DNA from: Pseudactinotalea suaedae
Lineage (GTDB): Bacteria; Actinomycetota; Actinomycetes; Actinomycetales; Beutenbergiaceae
Reading direction: 5' to 3'
Length of the DNA: 64,000 nt
Assembly (NCBI RefSeq): GCF_009733815.1
Contig: NZ_WNXY01000001.1
Span: forward strand, 62,001-126,000
Part shown: positions 1-8,034 of the stretch, piece after piece
How the letters are laid out: every line of letters starts with the position of its first letter
Position numbering within the stretch: position 1 is the first letter of the stretch
Made by a program: the position numbers and the translations under genes
Notes under the pieces: model-generated
Databases searched by the model: none
Seen by the model: only the letters and a program-made list of their open reading frames with translations
What the model was told of the DNA's origin: nothing

Positions 1-137
1 ACTCCGGCGCGGAGCTGAGCGCTGCCGAGGTGCGGTCGGCGACGTTCCCGGCCGCCTCGGGCGACCGCGCCTACGGCGAGGGCGCTGTCGACGCCTTCCT
101 CGACCGCACCGTCGACGTGCTGCTCGCGGTCGAGTGA
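1..137 (+). CDS. DivIVA-domain protein, C-terminal end (partial)
   Basis: Only the last 44 codons are in the window, read in the frame that ends at TGA 135-137. The segment contains A-E-V-R-S-A-T-F and then [11 protein letters not shown], which resembles the short DivIVA repeat (an F-x-x-V/A-x-x-G-Y-x-x-x-x-V-D-x-F-L-D pattern) of small actinobacterial DivIVA-domain proteins. Such proteins commonly sit just upstream of dxr in this phylum. The stop codon overlaps the GTG start of dxr (GTGA), so the two are probably translationally coupled. Because the N terminus is missing, membrane association or coiled coil cannot be judged. Confidence 0.6.
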   Translation, partial: SGAELSAAEVRSATFPAASGDRAYGEGAVDAFLDRTVDVLLAVE

Positions 138-1327
138 GCCGGTCGAGGCGTTCGGTCGCGCTGCTCGGCAGCACCGGCTCGATCGGCACCCAGGCGTGCG
201 ACGTCATCGGTGCCAACCTCGAGCAGTTCGAGGTGGCCGCCCTCGCCGCCGGGGGAGGCCAGCTCGACGTCCTCGCCGAGCAGGTGGTCCGGTTCGGTGT
301 GCCGCTCGTGGCGATCGCGCACGGATCCGCCGAGGCGGTGCGCGAGGCGGTCGCCGCCGCGGCGGCGCGCCTCGGTTCGGCGGTCCCGCGCTTCGAGGTC
401 GTGGTGGGCCCGACCGCAGCCACCGAGGCGGCCGGCGCCGGTGCCGACGTGGTGCTCAACGGCATCACCGGATCGATCGGGCTGGCGCCGACGCTCGCCG
501 CGCTGCGCGCAGGCTCGACGCTGGCGCTGGCCAACAAGGAGTCCCTGATCGCGGGCGGTCCGCTCGTCCGGGCCGCTCAGCAGCGTCCCGACCAGCTCGT
601 CCCGGTCGACTCCGAGCACTCGGCCATCGCGCAGGCGCTGCGCGCCGGGCGGCGCGAGGAGGTGGCACGGATCATCCTCACCGCCTCGGGCGGCCCGTTC
701 CGCGGCCGCACGCGAGCCGAGCTCGCGGCCGTCACACCCGAGCAGGCGCTCGCGCACCCGACCTGGGCGATGGGCCCGGTGGTGACGACGAACTCGGCGA
801 CCCTGGTCAACAAGGGGCTCGAGCTGATCGAGGCGCACCTGCTCTTCGAGGTGGACGTCGCCGACATCACCGTCGTGGTCCACCCGCAGTCGGTGGTCCA
901 CTCGATGGTCGAGTTCACCGACGGCTCGACCATCGCTCAGGCCTCGCCGCCCGACATGCGGCTGCCGATCGCGCTCGGGCTGGGCTGGCCCGACCGCGTG
1001 CCCGGTGCGGCGCGCGGCTGCCGCTGGGACGAGGCGACCGCCTGGACCTTCGAGCCCGTCGACGACGAGACCTTTCCCGCGCTGGACCTGGCCCGCGTGG
1101 CCGTCAAGGCCTCAGCGACCCACCCCGCCGTCTACAACGCCGCGAACGAGGAGTGCGTGGAGGCGTTCCTGTCCGGTCGGATCGGCTTCCTCGACATCGT
1201 CGACACCGTCACGCGCGTGCTGGACGAGCACGAGGGCACCGATGCCGCGCACCTCGATCTCGACGCCGTGGTGGCGGCGGAGAGCTGGGCGCGGGTCCGT
1301 GCCGGTGAGCTGCTCGCCGGCCGCTGA
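134..1327 (+). CDS. dxr: 1-deoxy-D-xylulose-5-phosphate reductoisomerase
   Basis: Converts 1-deoxy-D-xylulose 5-phosphate to 2-C-methyl-D-erythritol 4-phosphate with NADPH and a divalent metal, the committed step of the MEP isoprenoid pathway in the cytosol. The 397-residue length is normal for the family. The N-terminal Rossmann motif [10 protein letters not shown] (about residues 10-19) binds NADPH. A-N-K-E-S (about 134-138), V-D-S-E-H-S-A (about 156-162) and the N-K-G-L-E metal/substrate segment (about 227-231) are the catalytic signatures. The GTG start overlaps the stop of the preceding DivIVA-domain gene. ispG, a later enzyme of the same pathway, lies 3.4 kb downstream beyond an M50 protease, the usual actinobacterial grouping, although here three unrelated genes intervene. 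Confidence 0.97.
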   Translation: MSRSRRSVALLGSTGSIGTQACDVIGANLEQFEVAALAAGGGQLDVLAEQVVRFGVPLVAIAHGSAEAVREAVAAAAARLGSAVPRFEVVVGPTAATEAAGAGADVVLNGITGSIGLAPTLAALRAGSTLALANKESLIAGGPLVRAAQQRPDQLVPVDSEHSAIAQALRAGRREEVARIILTASGGPFRGRTRAELAAVTPEQALAHPTWAMGPVVTTNSATLVNKGLELIEAHLLFEVDVADITVVVHPQSVVHSMVEFTDGSTIAQASPPDMRLPIALGLGWPDRVPGAARGCRWDEATAWTFEPVDDETFPALDLARVAVKASATHPAVYNAANEECVEAFLSGRIGFLDIVDTVTRVLDEHEGTDAAHLDLDAVVAAESWARVRAGELLAGR

Positions 1328-1342
1328 GCCGCGACCTGGCCG

Positions 1343-1780
1343 TCACCACCAGGAGGACCTGCCGCGGCGCACCCACAGCGCGCAGGGCTGGGTCGATCCG
1401 GTGCGCACGCCGGTGCACTCGGGCAGGTGATCGGGTGGCTCAGGATCGCTGCGAAACGTGATCCCGCCGTCGACCTCGGTGGAACCGGGCGTCCACAGCC
1501 GAGGATGCGGCACCCAGCCGTTGAGGAAGATCTCGCAGTCGCAGCAGCCGCCCGCGCGCGCGAGCCGGTCGGCGAGCCCGGTGGCTCGCGGTGCGCAGCG
1601 GTCGCGGTAGTTCAGCGCGAAGCGCAGCGTGCAGTCGCACCGGAACTCCTCGAGCATGCGCGCGACGTAGCACTGCAAGCACTCGCCCGCGTGCGGCTGC
1701 GTGAGGCCGTCGGCCAGCTCGCGCAGCAGCTGGTCGGCCCAGGTGTCGGGCCCGCCCGGATCCAGATCGATGTCTCTCAT
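1343..1780 (-). CDS. DUF2695 family protein
   Basis: A 145-residue protein of unknown function. It is cysteine-rich: C-L-Q-C-Y near residue 34, C-D-C-T-L-R near 48 and G-C-C-D-C-E-I-F-L-N-G near 78-88. This pattern, with the R-C-A-P-R-A-T segment, is what I recall for DUF2695 proteins. The paired cysteines suggest metal binding, which is inference. A TAGAAC hexamer lies 6 nt before the ATG on the minus strand and there is no Shine-Dalgarno, so the message may be leaderless. It is convergent with dxr (15 bp apart) and stands alone, not obviously linked to isoprenoid synthesis. Confidence 0.65.
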   Translation of the reverse strand: MRDIDLDPGGPDTWADQLLRELADGLTQPHAGECLQCYVARMLEEFRCDCTLRFALNYRDRCAPRATGLADRLARAGGCCDCEIFLNGWVPHPRLWTPGSTEVDGGITFRSDPEPPDHLPECTGVRTGSTQPCALWVRRGRSSWW

Positions 1781-1826
1781 ACGGGTGTTCTACGCGACCC
1801 CTCCGACATCGGCCGTCTCCACCGGC

Positions 1827-2237
1827 TCAGCCGACCAGGTCGGCGTGCTGCTGGTCGTAGTGCGGGTTCGTCATCACGCCGAGGACGTTCCCGAACGGGT
1901 CGCAGACGGATGCGGTCACGAAGCCCTCGCCGCGCGGCGTCGGCCCCTGCACAGGAGCGGCGCCGAGATCGAGCAGGCGGGCGTAGGCCGCCTCGACGTC
2001 GTCGACCGCCCAGTGCAGCACGGCGCCGGAGGCGGACCCCACGGGGTAGGGGGCCCACGTCGCGTCGATGATGCCGACCTCGGTCTGGAGGTCACCGATG
2101 CGCCACTCGGCGTACGCCGTCGGTCCGTCCTCGGGGCGTCGGAAGTACGGCTCGATGCCGAACAGCTCGGTGTACCAGGCGATCGCCGCCGGCATGTCGG
2201 CGGCGTAGAGGTTGAGGGTGGCGGGTCCGCGGAACAT
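1827..2237 (-). CDS. VOC (glyoxalase/bleomycin resistance fold) family protein
   Basis: A 136-residue cytosolic protein of the vicinal oxygen chelate superfamily. It shows two beta-alpha-beta-beta-beta modules: L-N-L-Y-A-A-D-M-P-A-A-I-A-W-Y at the start, and D-P-F-G-N-V-L-G-V-M near the end, the typical closing motif. Substrate cannot be named; relatives include glyoxalases, dioxygenases and small-molecule binding proteins. The start was set at the ATG preceded by AAGGAG, not at longer upstream in-frame options, because it gives a normal single-VOC length. It is transcribed divergently from a WYL regulator 84 bp away, and a perfect 6-6-6 inverted repeat lies between them, so that regulator is the likely controller. 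Confidence 0.85.
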   Translation of the reverse strand: MFRGPATLNLYAADMPAAIAWYTELFGIEPYFRRPEDGPTAYAEWRIGDLQTEVGIIDATWAPYPVGSASGAVLHWAVDDVEAAYARLLDLGAAPVQGPTPRGEGFVTASVCDPFGNVLGVMTNPHYDQQHADLVG

Positions 2238-2271
2238 GGAGGTCTCCTTCGAGTCGGTGTCCCACCAGCCT

Positions 2272-2289
2272 GTGCGCTGAAGTGCGCAC
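2272..2289. promoter_or_regulatory. Inverted repeat, candidate operator of the VOC/WYL pair
   Basis: GTGCGC-TGAAGT-GCGCAC: two perfect 6-bp arms with a 6-bp spacer, lying between the VOC start (2237) and the WYL regulator start (2322). It ends 20 bp before the TAGCGT -10 box of the regulator, so a bound dimer would cover the spacer/-35 region of that promoter. Binding by the adjacent WYL protein is inference from position. Confidence 0.5.
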
Positions 2290-2321
2290 CCTGTGAGCAC
2301 TTTTCTGGCTAGCGTGAGGCT

Positions 2322-3254
2322 GTGCGTGCGGACCGACTCGTGGCGGCGACGCTGTACCTGCAGCGGCGTGGTCGGGTCACGGCCGCCGAGCTCGCCGAGC
2401 ACCTCGAGGTCTCGGTCGCCACCGCGCGACGCGATCTCGAGGCGCTCGGCGTCGCCGGTGTCCCGGTCTACCCGCAGCGTGGTCGCGGTGGCGGCTGGCA
2501 GCTGGTGGGCGGCGCCCGTACCGACCTCAGCGGGCTGACCGAGCCCGAGGTCCGTGCCCTGTTCCTGACGCTCGGGCGGGTCGACGGCGACGCGACGGCA
2601 CGTGCGGCTCTCCACAAGCTCGTGAGGGCGCTGCCCGCACCGTTCCGAGAGGGCGCCGAGGCGGCGGCCGCAGCGGTGCGTGTCGAGCCGTGGCGCTGGC
2701 AGGAGCGCTCGGAAGTTCCGTTCCCCGACGAGCGGGCGCTGCGCGACGCGATCGTGCAGCGGCGACGCTGCACGATTCGTTACCGGCGCCCTGGCGGGGA
2801 GGCGGAGCGCGCCGTGGAGGTCGACCCGTGGCGGCTCGTGGACAAGGCCGGTGTCGCCTACCTGCTCGCCGGGACCGCACGTGGGCCGCGGACGTACCGC
2901 CTGGACCGGATGGGCGGGGTCGAGGTCGGCGACGAGCGGTTCGAGCGCCCGCAGGAGGCGCTCGTCGACGAGCAGTGGGCGCAGACCACCGCGACCGTGG
3001 GCGCCGCCCGCACCAGTACCCGCGCGACCGTGCGAGCCGACGCGTTCGCCCGCACGGTCCTCGCGGCCCAGCTCGGTCCCGGGTTCGAGCCGGTCGACGA
3101 CGACACCGCCGTCGTGGCGGCGCACAGCCCGCGCGGCCTCGCCGAACAGCTCGCTGGATGGGGCAGCCGCGTCGAGGTGCTCGACGCGCCGGACGTCGTG
3201 GCTGAGCTCGCCTCGATCGGTGCCGAGCTGGTCGCGCTGTACGGCCGCCGGTGA
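2322..3254 (+). CDS. HTH-WYL domain transcriptional regulator
   Basis: A 310-residue DNA-binding regulator (YafY-like). Residues 1-55 form a DeoR-type winged helix with V-T-A-A-E-L-A-E-H-L-E-V-S-V-A-T-A-R-R-D-L-E-A-L. A central WYL domain carries V-D-P-W-R-L-V-D-K-A-G-V-A-Y-L and R-T-Y-R-L-D-R-M, and a C-terminal extension follows. WYL domains sense small ligands or nucleic acids; the ligand here is unknown. Start is GTG 2322: the -10-like TAGCGT (2310-2315) lies 6 nt upstream and there is no Shine-Dalgarno, so the transcript is probably leaderless. Divergent from the VOC gene, which it probably controls together with itself. Confidence 0.88.
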   Translation: MRADRLVAATLYLQRRGRVTAAELAEHLEVSVATARRDLEALGVAGVPVYPQRGRGGGWQLVGGARTDLSGLTEPEVRALFLTLGRVDGDATARAALHKLVRALPAPFREGAEAAAAAVRVEPWRWQERSEVPFPDERALRDAIVQRRRCTIRYRRPGGEAERAVEVDPWRLVDKAGVAYLLAGTARGPRTYRLDRMGGVEVGDERFERPQEALVDEQWAQTTATVGAARTSTRATVRADAFARTVLAAQLGPGFEPVDDDTAVVAAHSPRGLAEQLAGWGSRVEVLDAPDVVAELASIGAELVALYGRR

Positions 3255-3297
3255 TCGATACGTACCCACGCTCAGCATCGGTGCCTACCATGACCCG

Positions 3298-4611
3298 GTG
3301 ATGTTCTGGATCGGCGTGCTCGCCGTGGCCGTGGGCCTGATTGTCTCGATCGCCCTGCACGAGATCGGGCACCTGCTGCCTGCGAAGAAGTTCGGCGTGC
3401 GGGTGCCGCAGTACTTCGTGGGCTTCGGACCGACGATCTGGTCCCGCCGTCGAGGCGAGACCGAGTACGGGGTCAAGGCGATCCCGCTCGGCGGCTTCGT
3501 CCGGATGATCGGGATGTTCCCGCCGGCCAGGACGGACCAGAGCCCGGAGTCCGCGACCGAGGACCGGATCCGGCGCCGCGGCCTGGTCGGCTGGGCGAAG
3601 AACGTCGCCGACGACGCCCGCGAGGTCTCGCTCGAGGAGATCGGGCCGGGCGACGAGAAGCGAGCGTTCTACCAGCTGAGCACGCCGAAGAAGCTCGCCG
3701 TGATGTTCGGCGGCCCGGTGGTCAACCTCATCCTCAGCGCGCTGCTGTTCACGATCGTGGTCTCGGGCATCGGCTTCCCGGTCGCGACCAACGCGGTCGA
3801 CTCGGTGGCCGCGTGCGTGCAGACCACCGGCGACGGCGAGTGCGAGGCCGACGCCGCTCCCGCGCCGTCGGTCGACGCGGGGTTCGAGGCCGGCGACGTG
3901 ATCGTCTCCTGGGGTGGCACGCCGGTCGAGGACTGGACGGACGTCTCCGCAGCGATCCGGGAGGGCGGTGCCGAGCCCACCGAGGTCGTCGTCGAACGCG
4001 ATGGCACCCCGACCACGTTGACCGTGACACCGACCCTCGTCGAGCGCGAGGTCACGGGGGAGGACGGCAGCACCACGGTCCAGGAGGTGCCCTACGTCGG
4101 CATCGTCTCGGCCGTCGTGCGCGAGCCGCAGCCGCTCACCGAGGTCCCGGGCGTGGTCGGCCAGCAGCTGAGCGCCACGGTCGGGGTGGTGCTGACGCTG
4201 CCGCAGCGCCTGGCCTCGATCGCGCAGGCGGTCTTCGGCATCGGCGAGCGCGATCCCAACGTGATCGGGGTCATCGGCATCGGCCGCGTCGCCGGGGACC
4301 TCAACGAGGCCAACGCGGAGGACGGGTTCACGGCGCAGCTGTTCTGGCTGCTGACGATCCTGGCGAGCCTGAACATGGCGCTGTTCGTGTTCAACATGAT
4401 CCCGTTGCCACCGCTGGACGGCGGGCACATCGCAGGCGCGCTGTTCGAGGGCGGCCGCCGGCAGGTCGCTCGCTGGCGCGGCCGGCCGAACCCGGGCTAC
4501 GCGGACACCGCCAAGCTGATGCCGCTCACCTACGCGGTGTTCATCCTGTTCGTGGGCATGGGGCTGCTCCTGGCCGTCGCCGACATCGTGGAACCGGTGG
4601 TCCTCACCTAG
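3298..4611 (+). CDS. rseP: Site-2 protease, M50 family (RseP/Rip1-like)
   Basis: Membrane zinc metalloprotease that cuts transmembrane anchors, such as anti-sigma factors, within the membrane. About 437 residues. The first membrane helix carries the zinc motif H-E-I-G-H (about residues 23-27). The third zinc ligand lies in N-M-I-P-L-P-P-L-D-G-G-H near residue 370, in a C-terminal helix. Between them is a PDZ domain, including A-G-D-V-I-V-S-W-G-G-T-P-V. A long charged insertion (about residues 75-115) follows the first helix, as in actinobacterial homologues. TACCAT (3286-3291) lies 6 nt before GTG 3298, which is followed directly by ATG 3301; a leaderless start at GTG 3298 is favoured, but ATG 3301 is possible. 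Located between dxr and ispG, as is usual. Confidence 0.92.
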   Translation: MMFWIGVLAVAVGLIVSIALHEIGHLLPAKKFGVRVPQYFVGFGPTIWSRRRGETEYGVKAIPLGGFVRMIGMFPPARTDQSPESATEDRIRRRGLVGWAKNVADDAREVSLEEIGPGDEKRAFYQLSTPKKLAVMFGGPVVNLILSALLFTIVVSGIGFPVATNAVDSVAACVQTTGDGECEADAAPAPSVDAGFEAGDVIVSWGGTPVEDWTDVSAAIREGGAEPTEVVVERDGTPTTLTVTPTLVEREVTGEDGSTTVQEVPYVGIVSAVVREPQPLTEVPGVVGQQLSATVGVVLTLPQRLASIAQAVFGIGERDPNVIGVIGIGRVAGDLNEANAEDGFTAQLFWLLTILASLNMALFVFNMIPLPPLDGGHIAGALFEGGRRQVARWRGRPNPGYADTAKLMPLTYAVFILFVGMGLLLAVADIVEPVVLT

Positions 4612-4707
4612 CGGGGGTTTCGCCCCAGCTGTGAGACGTGACACCACGGGGGCTTTCAGCACCCGCTCGCCACAGCATCTTCACCTCGCGGTGAGATACT
4701 GCCGAAC

Positions 4708-5862
4708 GTGACTGTTCCGATCGCGCTGGGCATCCCTGCTGTCAAGGAGACCCCTCAGGTCCTGAGCCCGCGACGCAAGACCCGGAAGATCCGCGTCGGC
4801 AGTGTCGAGGTGGGCGGCGACGCGCCGATCTCGGTGCAGTCGATGACGACCACCCAGACCACCGACATCAACGCCACGCTGCAGCAGATCGCCGAGCTGA
4901 CGGCGTCGGGCTGCGACATCGTGCGCGTCGCCGTGCCCACGGCCGATGACGCCGAGGTGCTGCCGATCATCGCGAAGAAGTCGCAGATCCCCGTGATCGC
5001 GGACATCCACTTCCAGCCGAAGTACGTGTTCGCCGCGATCGATGCGGGCTGCGCGGCGGTCCGGGTCAACCCGGGCAACATCCGCAAGTTCGACGACCAG
5101 GTCGGCGCGATCGCGAAGGCCGCCGCCGATGCCGGGGTCTCGCTCCGGATCGGCGTCAACGCCGGCTCGCTCGACAAGCGCCTGCTCGAGAAGTACGGCA
5201 AGGCGACGCCCGAGGCGCTGGTGGAGTCCGCCGTCTGGGAGGCCTCGCTGTTCGAGGAGCACGGCTTCCACGACTTCAAGATCTCCGTCAAGCACAACGA
5301 CCCCGTGATCATGGTCCGGGCCTACGAGCTGCTCTCGGAGGCGGGGGACTGGCCGCTGCACCTCGGCGTCACCGAGGCCGGCCCGGCGTTCCAGGGCACC
5401 ATCAAGTCCGCCACCGCTTTCGGTGCGCTGCTGAGCAAGGGCATCGGCGACACCATCCGGGTGTCCCTGTCCGCGCCGCCCGCCGAGGAGGTCAAGGTCG
5501 GCCTGCAGATCCTGCAGTCGCTCAACCTGCGCGAGCGCAAGCTCGAGATCGTCTCCTGCCCCTCCTGCGGCCGTGCCCAGGTGGACGTGTACTCGCTGGC
5601 GGAGGAGGTGACCGCGGGCCTGGAGGGCCTGGAGGTCCCGCTGCGCGTCGCCGTCATGGGTTGTGTCGTGAACGGGCCGGGCGAGGCTCGCGAGGCCGAC
5701 CTCGGCGTCGCCTCCGGCAACGGCAAGGGACAGATCTTCGTCAAGGGCGAGGTGATCGCGACCGTGCCGGAGGACCAGATCGTCGCGACCCTGCTCCAGG
5801 AGGCGCACCGGATCGCCGCGACCATGGAAGCGGCCGGCGAACCGACCGTCTCCGTCTCCTGA
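4708..5862 (+). CDS. ispG: 4-hydroxy-3-methylbut-2-en-1-yl diphosphate synthase
   Basis: Reductive [4Fe-4S] enzyme of the MEP pathway, turning MEcPP into HMBPP. 384 residues, the short bacterial form. The N-terminal TIM barrel carries [10 protein letters not shown], and R-V-N-P-G-N-I lies near residue 116. Cluster cysteines are seen in S-C-P-S-C-G-R (about 285-291) and [12 protein letters not shown] (about 317-328). GATACT (4695-4700) stands 7 nt before the GTG start with no Shine-Dalgarno, indicating a leaderless message separate from the protease gene. A GNAT gene follows after 9 bp and is probably co-transcribed. Confidence 0.97.
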   Translation: MTVPIALGIPAVKETPQVLSPRRKTRKIRVGSVEVGGDAPISVQSMTTTQTTDINATLQQIAELTASGCDIVRVAVPTADDAEVLPIIAKKSQIPVIADIHFQPKYVFAAIDAGCAAVRVNPGNIRKFDDQVGAIAKAAADAGVSLRIGVNAGSLDKRLLEKYGKATPEALVESAVWEASLFEEHGFHDFKISVKHNDPVIMVRAYELLSEAGDWPLHLGVTEAGPAFQGTIKSATAFGALLSKGIGDTIRVSLSAPPAEEVKVGLQILQSLNLRERKLEIVSCPSCGRAQVDVYSLAEEVTAGLEGLEVPLRVAVMGCVVNGPGEAREADLGVASGNGKGQIFVKGEVIATVPEDQIVATLLQEAHRIAATMEAAGEPTVSVS

Positions 5863-5871
5863 CGGCCCGCC

Positions 5872-6735
5872 GTGGCGCGTTGGCCCTGGCAGAGCACGGC
5901 GATGCCGTCCCCGATCCTCGTCCGTGACGCCCGCGCGGTCGACATGGGCAGCGTGCTGGAGTACTGCCATCAGCAGCCGGTCGACGCGGCGCTGCTGGGT
6001 GAGCACGTCGAGGCGATGGTCACCAGCCCGCAGCTGCGTGACCAGCTCCTGTGCGTGAGCACCCCGGCCGGGCTCGCGGGGCTGTGCTGGACCGGCGGGA
6101 ACATGGTTCCGCTGGGGATCGAGCCGTCGGCGATGTCCGAGGTCGCGGCGGAGGTACGGCGGCGCGCGCGGCGCTACTCCTCGATCGTGGGGCCTGCCGA
6201 GGGGGTGATGTCGCTGTGGGACCTGCTCGCGCCGACGTCGCCCAGCCCCCGGGACGTGCGCCCCGACCAGCCCTCGATGGTCATCACCGCCGACCCGCAG
6301 GTCGAGCCCGACCCCGCGGTGCGGCTGACGACCGACGAGGACTTCGACATCCTCATGCCTGCCTGCGTGTCGATGTTCACCGAGGAGGTCGGCCACTCAC
6401 CGCTGAGCATCGGTGGCGGCTACGAGCGCCGTGTCCGCTCGCTGGTGGCCGCGAAGCGGTCGCTCGCCCGGATCGAGGACGGCCGGGTCGTGTTCAAGGC
6501 CGAGCTCGGCACCGTGGCGCTCGGGGTCACCCAGGTGCAGGGCGTCTGGGTGGAGCCCGAGATGCGCGGACGCGGGCTCGCGCGAGCCGGCATGGCGGCC
6601 GTGGTCGAGTACGCGCGCGCACACATCGCGCCCACGGTCTCGCTCTACGTCAACTCCTACAACGAGGCCGCGATCCGCGCCTACGACGCCGTCGGGTTCC
6701 GCCAGGTCGGCACCTTCGCGACCATCCTGTTCTGA
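5872..6735 (+). CDS. DUF4081-GNAT family N-acetyltransferase
   Basis: A 287-residue protein with an N-terminal DUF4081 region (about 1-140) and a C-terminal GNAT domain. The GNAT acetyl-CoA loop is V-E-P-E-M-R-G-R-G-L-A-R-A-G (about residues 226-239), followed by V-N-S-Y-N-E-A-A-I-R-A-Y-D-A-V-G-F, a standard beta5-alpha4 end. The acceptor substrate is unknown. It follows ispG by 9 bp, an arrangement common in actinobacteria, but no functional link to isoprenoids is established. GTG 5872 is taken as start; ATG 5902 is an alternative, and neither has a convincing Shine-Dalgarno. Confidence 0.85.
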   Translation: MARWPWQSTAMPSPILVRDARAVDMGSVLEYCHQQPVDAALLGEHVEAMVTSPQLRDQLLCVSTPAGLAGLCWTGGNMVPLGIEPSAMSEVAAEVRRRARRYSSIVGPAEGVMSLWDLLAPTSPSPRDVRPDQPSMVITADPQVEPDPAVRLTTDEDFDILMPACVSMFTEEVGHSPLSIGGGYERRVRSLVAAKRSLARIEDGRVVFKAELGTVALGVTQVQGVWVEPEMRGRGLARAGMAAVVEYARAHIAPTVSLYVNSYNEAAIRAYDAVGFRQVGTFATILF

Positions 6736-6739
6736 GCGC

Positions 6740-6955
6740 TCACTCGTGGGGGACGTCGCCCTCGCGGACACCCCGGGTCGCGGCGGTCTGATCCGCGTCG
6801 GCCGAGCTCTGCCCGCGCTCGTCGAGGTCGGGGTCCAGCGGTTCCTCGTCGTCGGAGGCGATCGCCTCGGGGTCGACCGCGGGTCGGAAGTCGAGGTCGC
6901 CGTCCTCGTCGCGGCCGATGAAGCCGGGGAACGGTGGGTTCGGGCTGCTCGTCAT
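6740..6955 (-). CDS. Small acidic hypothetical protein
   Basis: A 71-residue protein with no family that I recognise. It begins M-T-S-S-P-N-P-P-F-P-G-F-I-G-R-D-E-D-G and is rich in Asp and Glu (for example D-D-E-E-P-L-D-P-D-L-D-E), so it is probably disordered and cytosolic. Its start is supported by AAGGAG placed 6 nt before ATG 6955. It is convergent with the GNAT gene (5 bp apart). Coding status rests mainly on the ribosome binding site and codon use. Confidence 0.55.
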   Translation of the reverse strand: MTSSPNPPFPGFIGRDEDGDLDFRPAVDPEAIASDDEEPLDPDLDERGQSSADADQTAATRGVREGDVPHE

Positions 6956-7076
6956 GGTCTCTCTCCTTGCGCACGTCGTGGGGTGACCCACGATCGCGGG
7001 CTCTCCGCACGTCCGACGTTACGTCACCAGGCGGGCCACCGGGCCCCGACGGCGCCGTCAGATCCGCGGTGACGGT

Positions 7077-7958
7077 CTACTTCAGCAGCTTCGACATGCG
7101 CCGGTCGGCGAGGATCTTGCCGCCCGTCTGGCAGGTGGCGCAGTACTGCAGCGAGGAGTCGGCGAAGCTGACCTCGCGGACCGTGTCCCCGCAGACCGGG
7201 CACGCCTGGCCGGTGCGGCCGTGCACGCGCATGCCCGAGCGCTTGGCGTCCTTGAGCTCCTTCGCGGGCTTGCCCGACGACGTCGCGATCGCCGCGCGCA
7301 GCGTCTCGCCGATGGCGGCGTGGAGCCGGGTCAGGATCTCCTCGTCGTCGGCGATCGCCGTGGTCTTGGCGAACGGGCTGATCCGGGCGACGTGCAGGAT
7401 CTCGTCCGAGTAGGCGTTCCCGATGCCGGCGATGATCGCCTGGTCGCGGAGCAGACCCTTGATCTGTTGGTTCTTGGTGCGCAGCAGGGCGCGGAGCCGC
7501 TCGAGCGTGAAGTCCGCATCCAGCGGATCCGGACCGAGGGTGGCGACCATCGGCACCTCGGCGGGGTCCTCGACGAGGTAGACCGCGAGCTTGCGCTTGG
7601 TCCCAGCCTCGGTGAGGTCGAAACCCGTCCCGGCATCGGTCCCGACGCGGAACGCCAGCGGCGACTTGGGGGAGGGGCGAGGGGTCGTCGTCGGCATCTC
7701 CTCGTACCAGCGCACCCAGCCCGCCCGGGCGAGGTGGAAGACCAGATGCCTCTCGCCCTCGGGCGTGCTCACGACGACGTCGAGCCACTTGCCGTGCCGT
7801 GCGACGCCCGTGACCTCGCCGCCGAGCAGCTTCTCCGGCCCGATCGCGAAGGTCTTGAGCGCGGTGAACGCGACCGGCCGGACGTCGGTGAGCGTGCGAC
7901 CGCGGAGGCGCTCGTCGAGGAAGTCGACCAGCCCCTGCACCTCAGGCATCTCGGGCAT
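7077..7958 (-). CDS. Fpg/Nei family DNA glycosylase/AP lyase
   Basis: Base-excision repair enzyme that removes oxidised bases and nicks the AP site. 293 residues. After Met removal the chain begins P-E-M-P-E-V, giving the catalytic N-terminal proline and Glu. The beta-hairpin lysine is in A-R-H-G-K-W-L-D. The helix-two-turn-helix I-A-G-I-G-N-A-Y-S-D-E-I-L precedes a C-terminal zinc finger with C-P-V-C-G and C-A-T-C (about 252-280). TAGATT lies 6 nt before the ATG on the minus strand, with no Shine-Dalgarno, so translation is probably leaderless. It is divergent from proS, 76 bp away. A second family member (nei) lies at 51.5 kb. Whether this one prefers 8-oxoguanine or oxidised pyrimidines cannot be told from sequence alone. 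Confidence 0.93.
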   Translation of the reverse strand: MPEMPEVQGLVDFLDERLRGRTLTDVRPVAFTALKTFAIGPEKLLGGEVTGVARHGKWLDVVVSTPEGERHLVFHLARAGWVRWYEEMPTTTPRPSPKSPLAFRVGTDAGTGFDLTEAGTKRKLAVYLVEDPAEVPMVATLGPDPLDADFTLERLRALLRTKNQQIKGLLRDQAIIAGIGNAYSDEILHVARISPFAKTTAIADDEEILTRLHAAIGETLRAAIATSSGKPAKELKDAKRSGMRVHGRTGQACPVCGDTVREVSFADSSLQYCATCQTGGKILADRRMSKLLK

Positions 7959-8034
7959 GTCTCAAATCTAGGGGCTGACGTCGCGGAGCGGGGGCTGGGC
8001 GGGCGGCACCTGCAGCCCGCATAGACTCACCCGC

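Noticed and set aside
4612-4640. GGGG-TTTCG-CCCC after the M50 protease gene as a terminator
   Set aside because: Only a four-base stem and no T-run; too weak to call.
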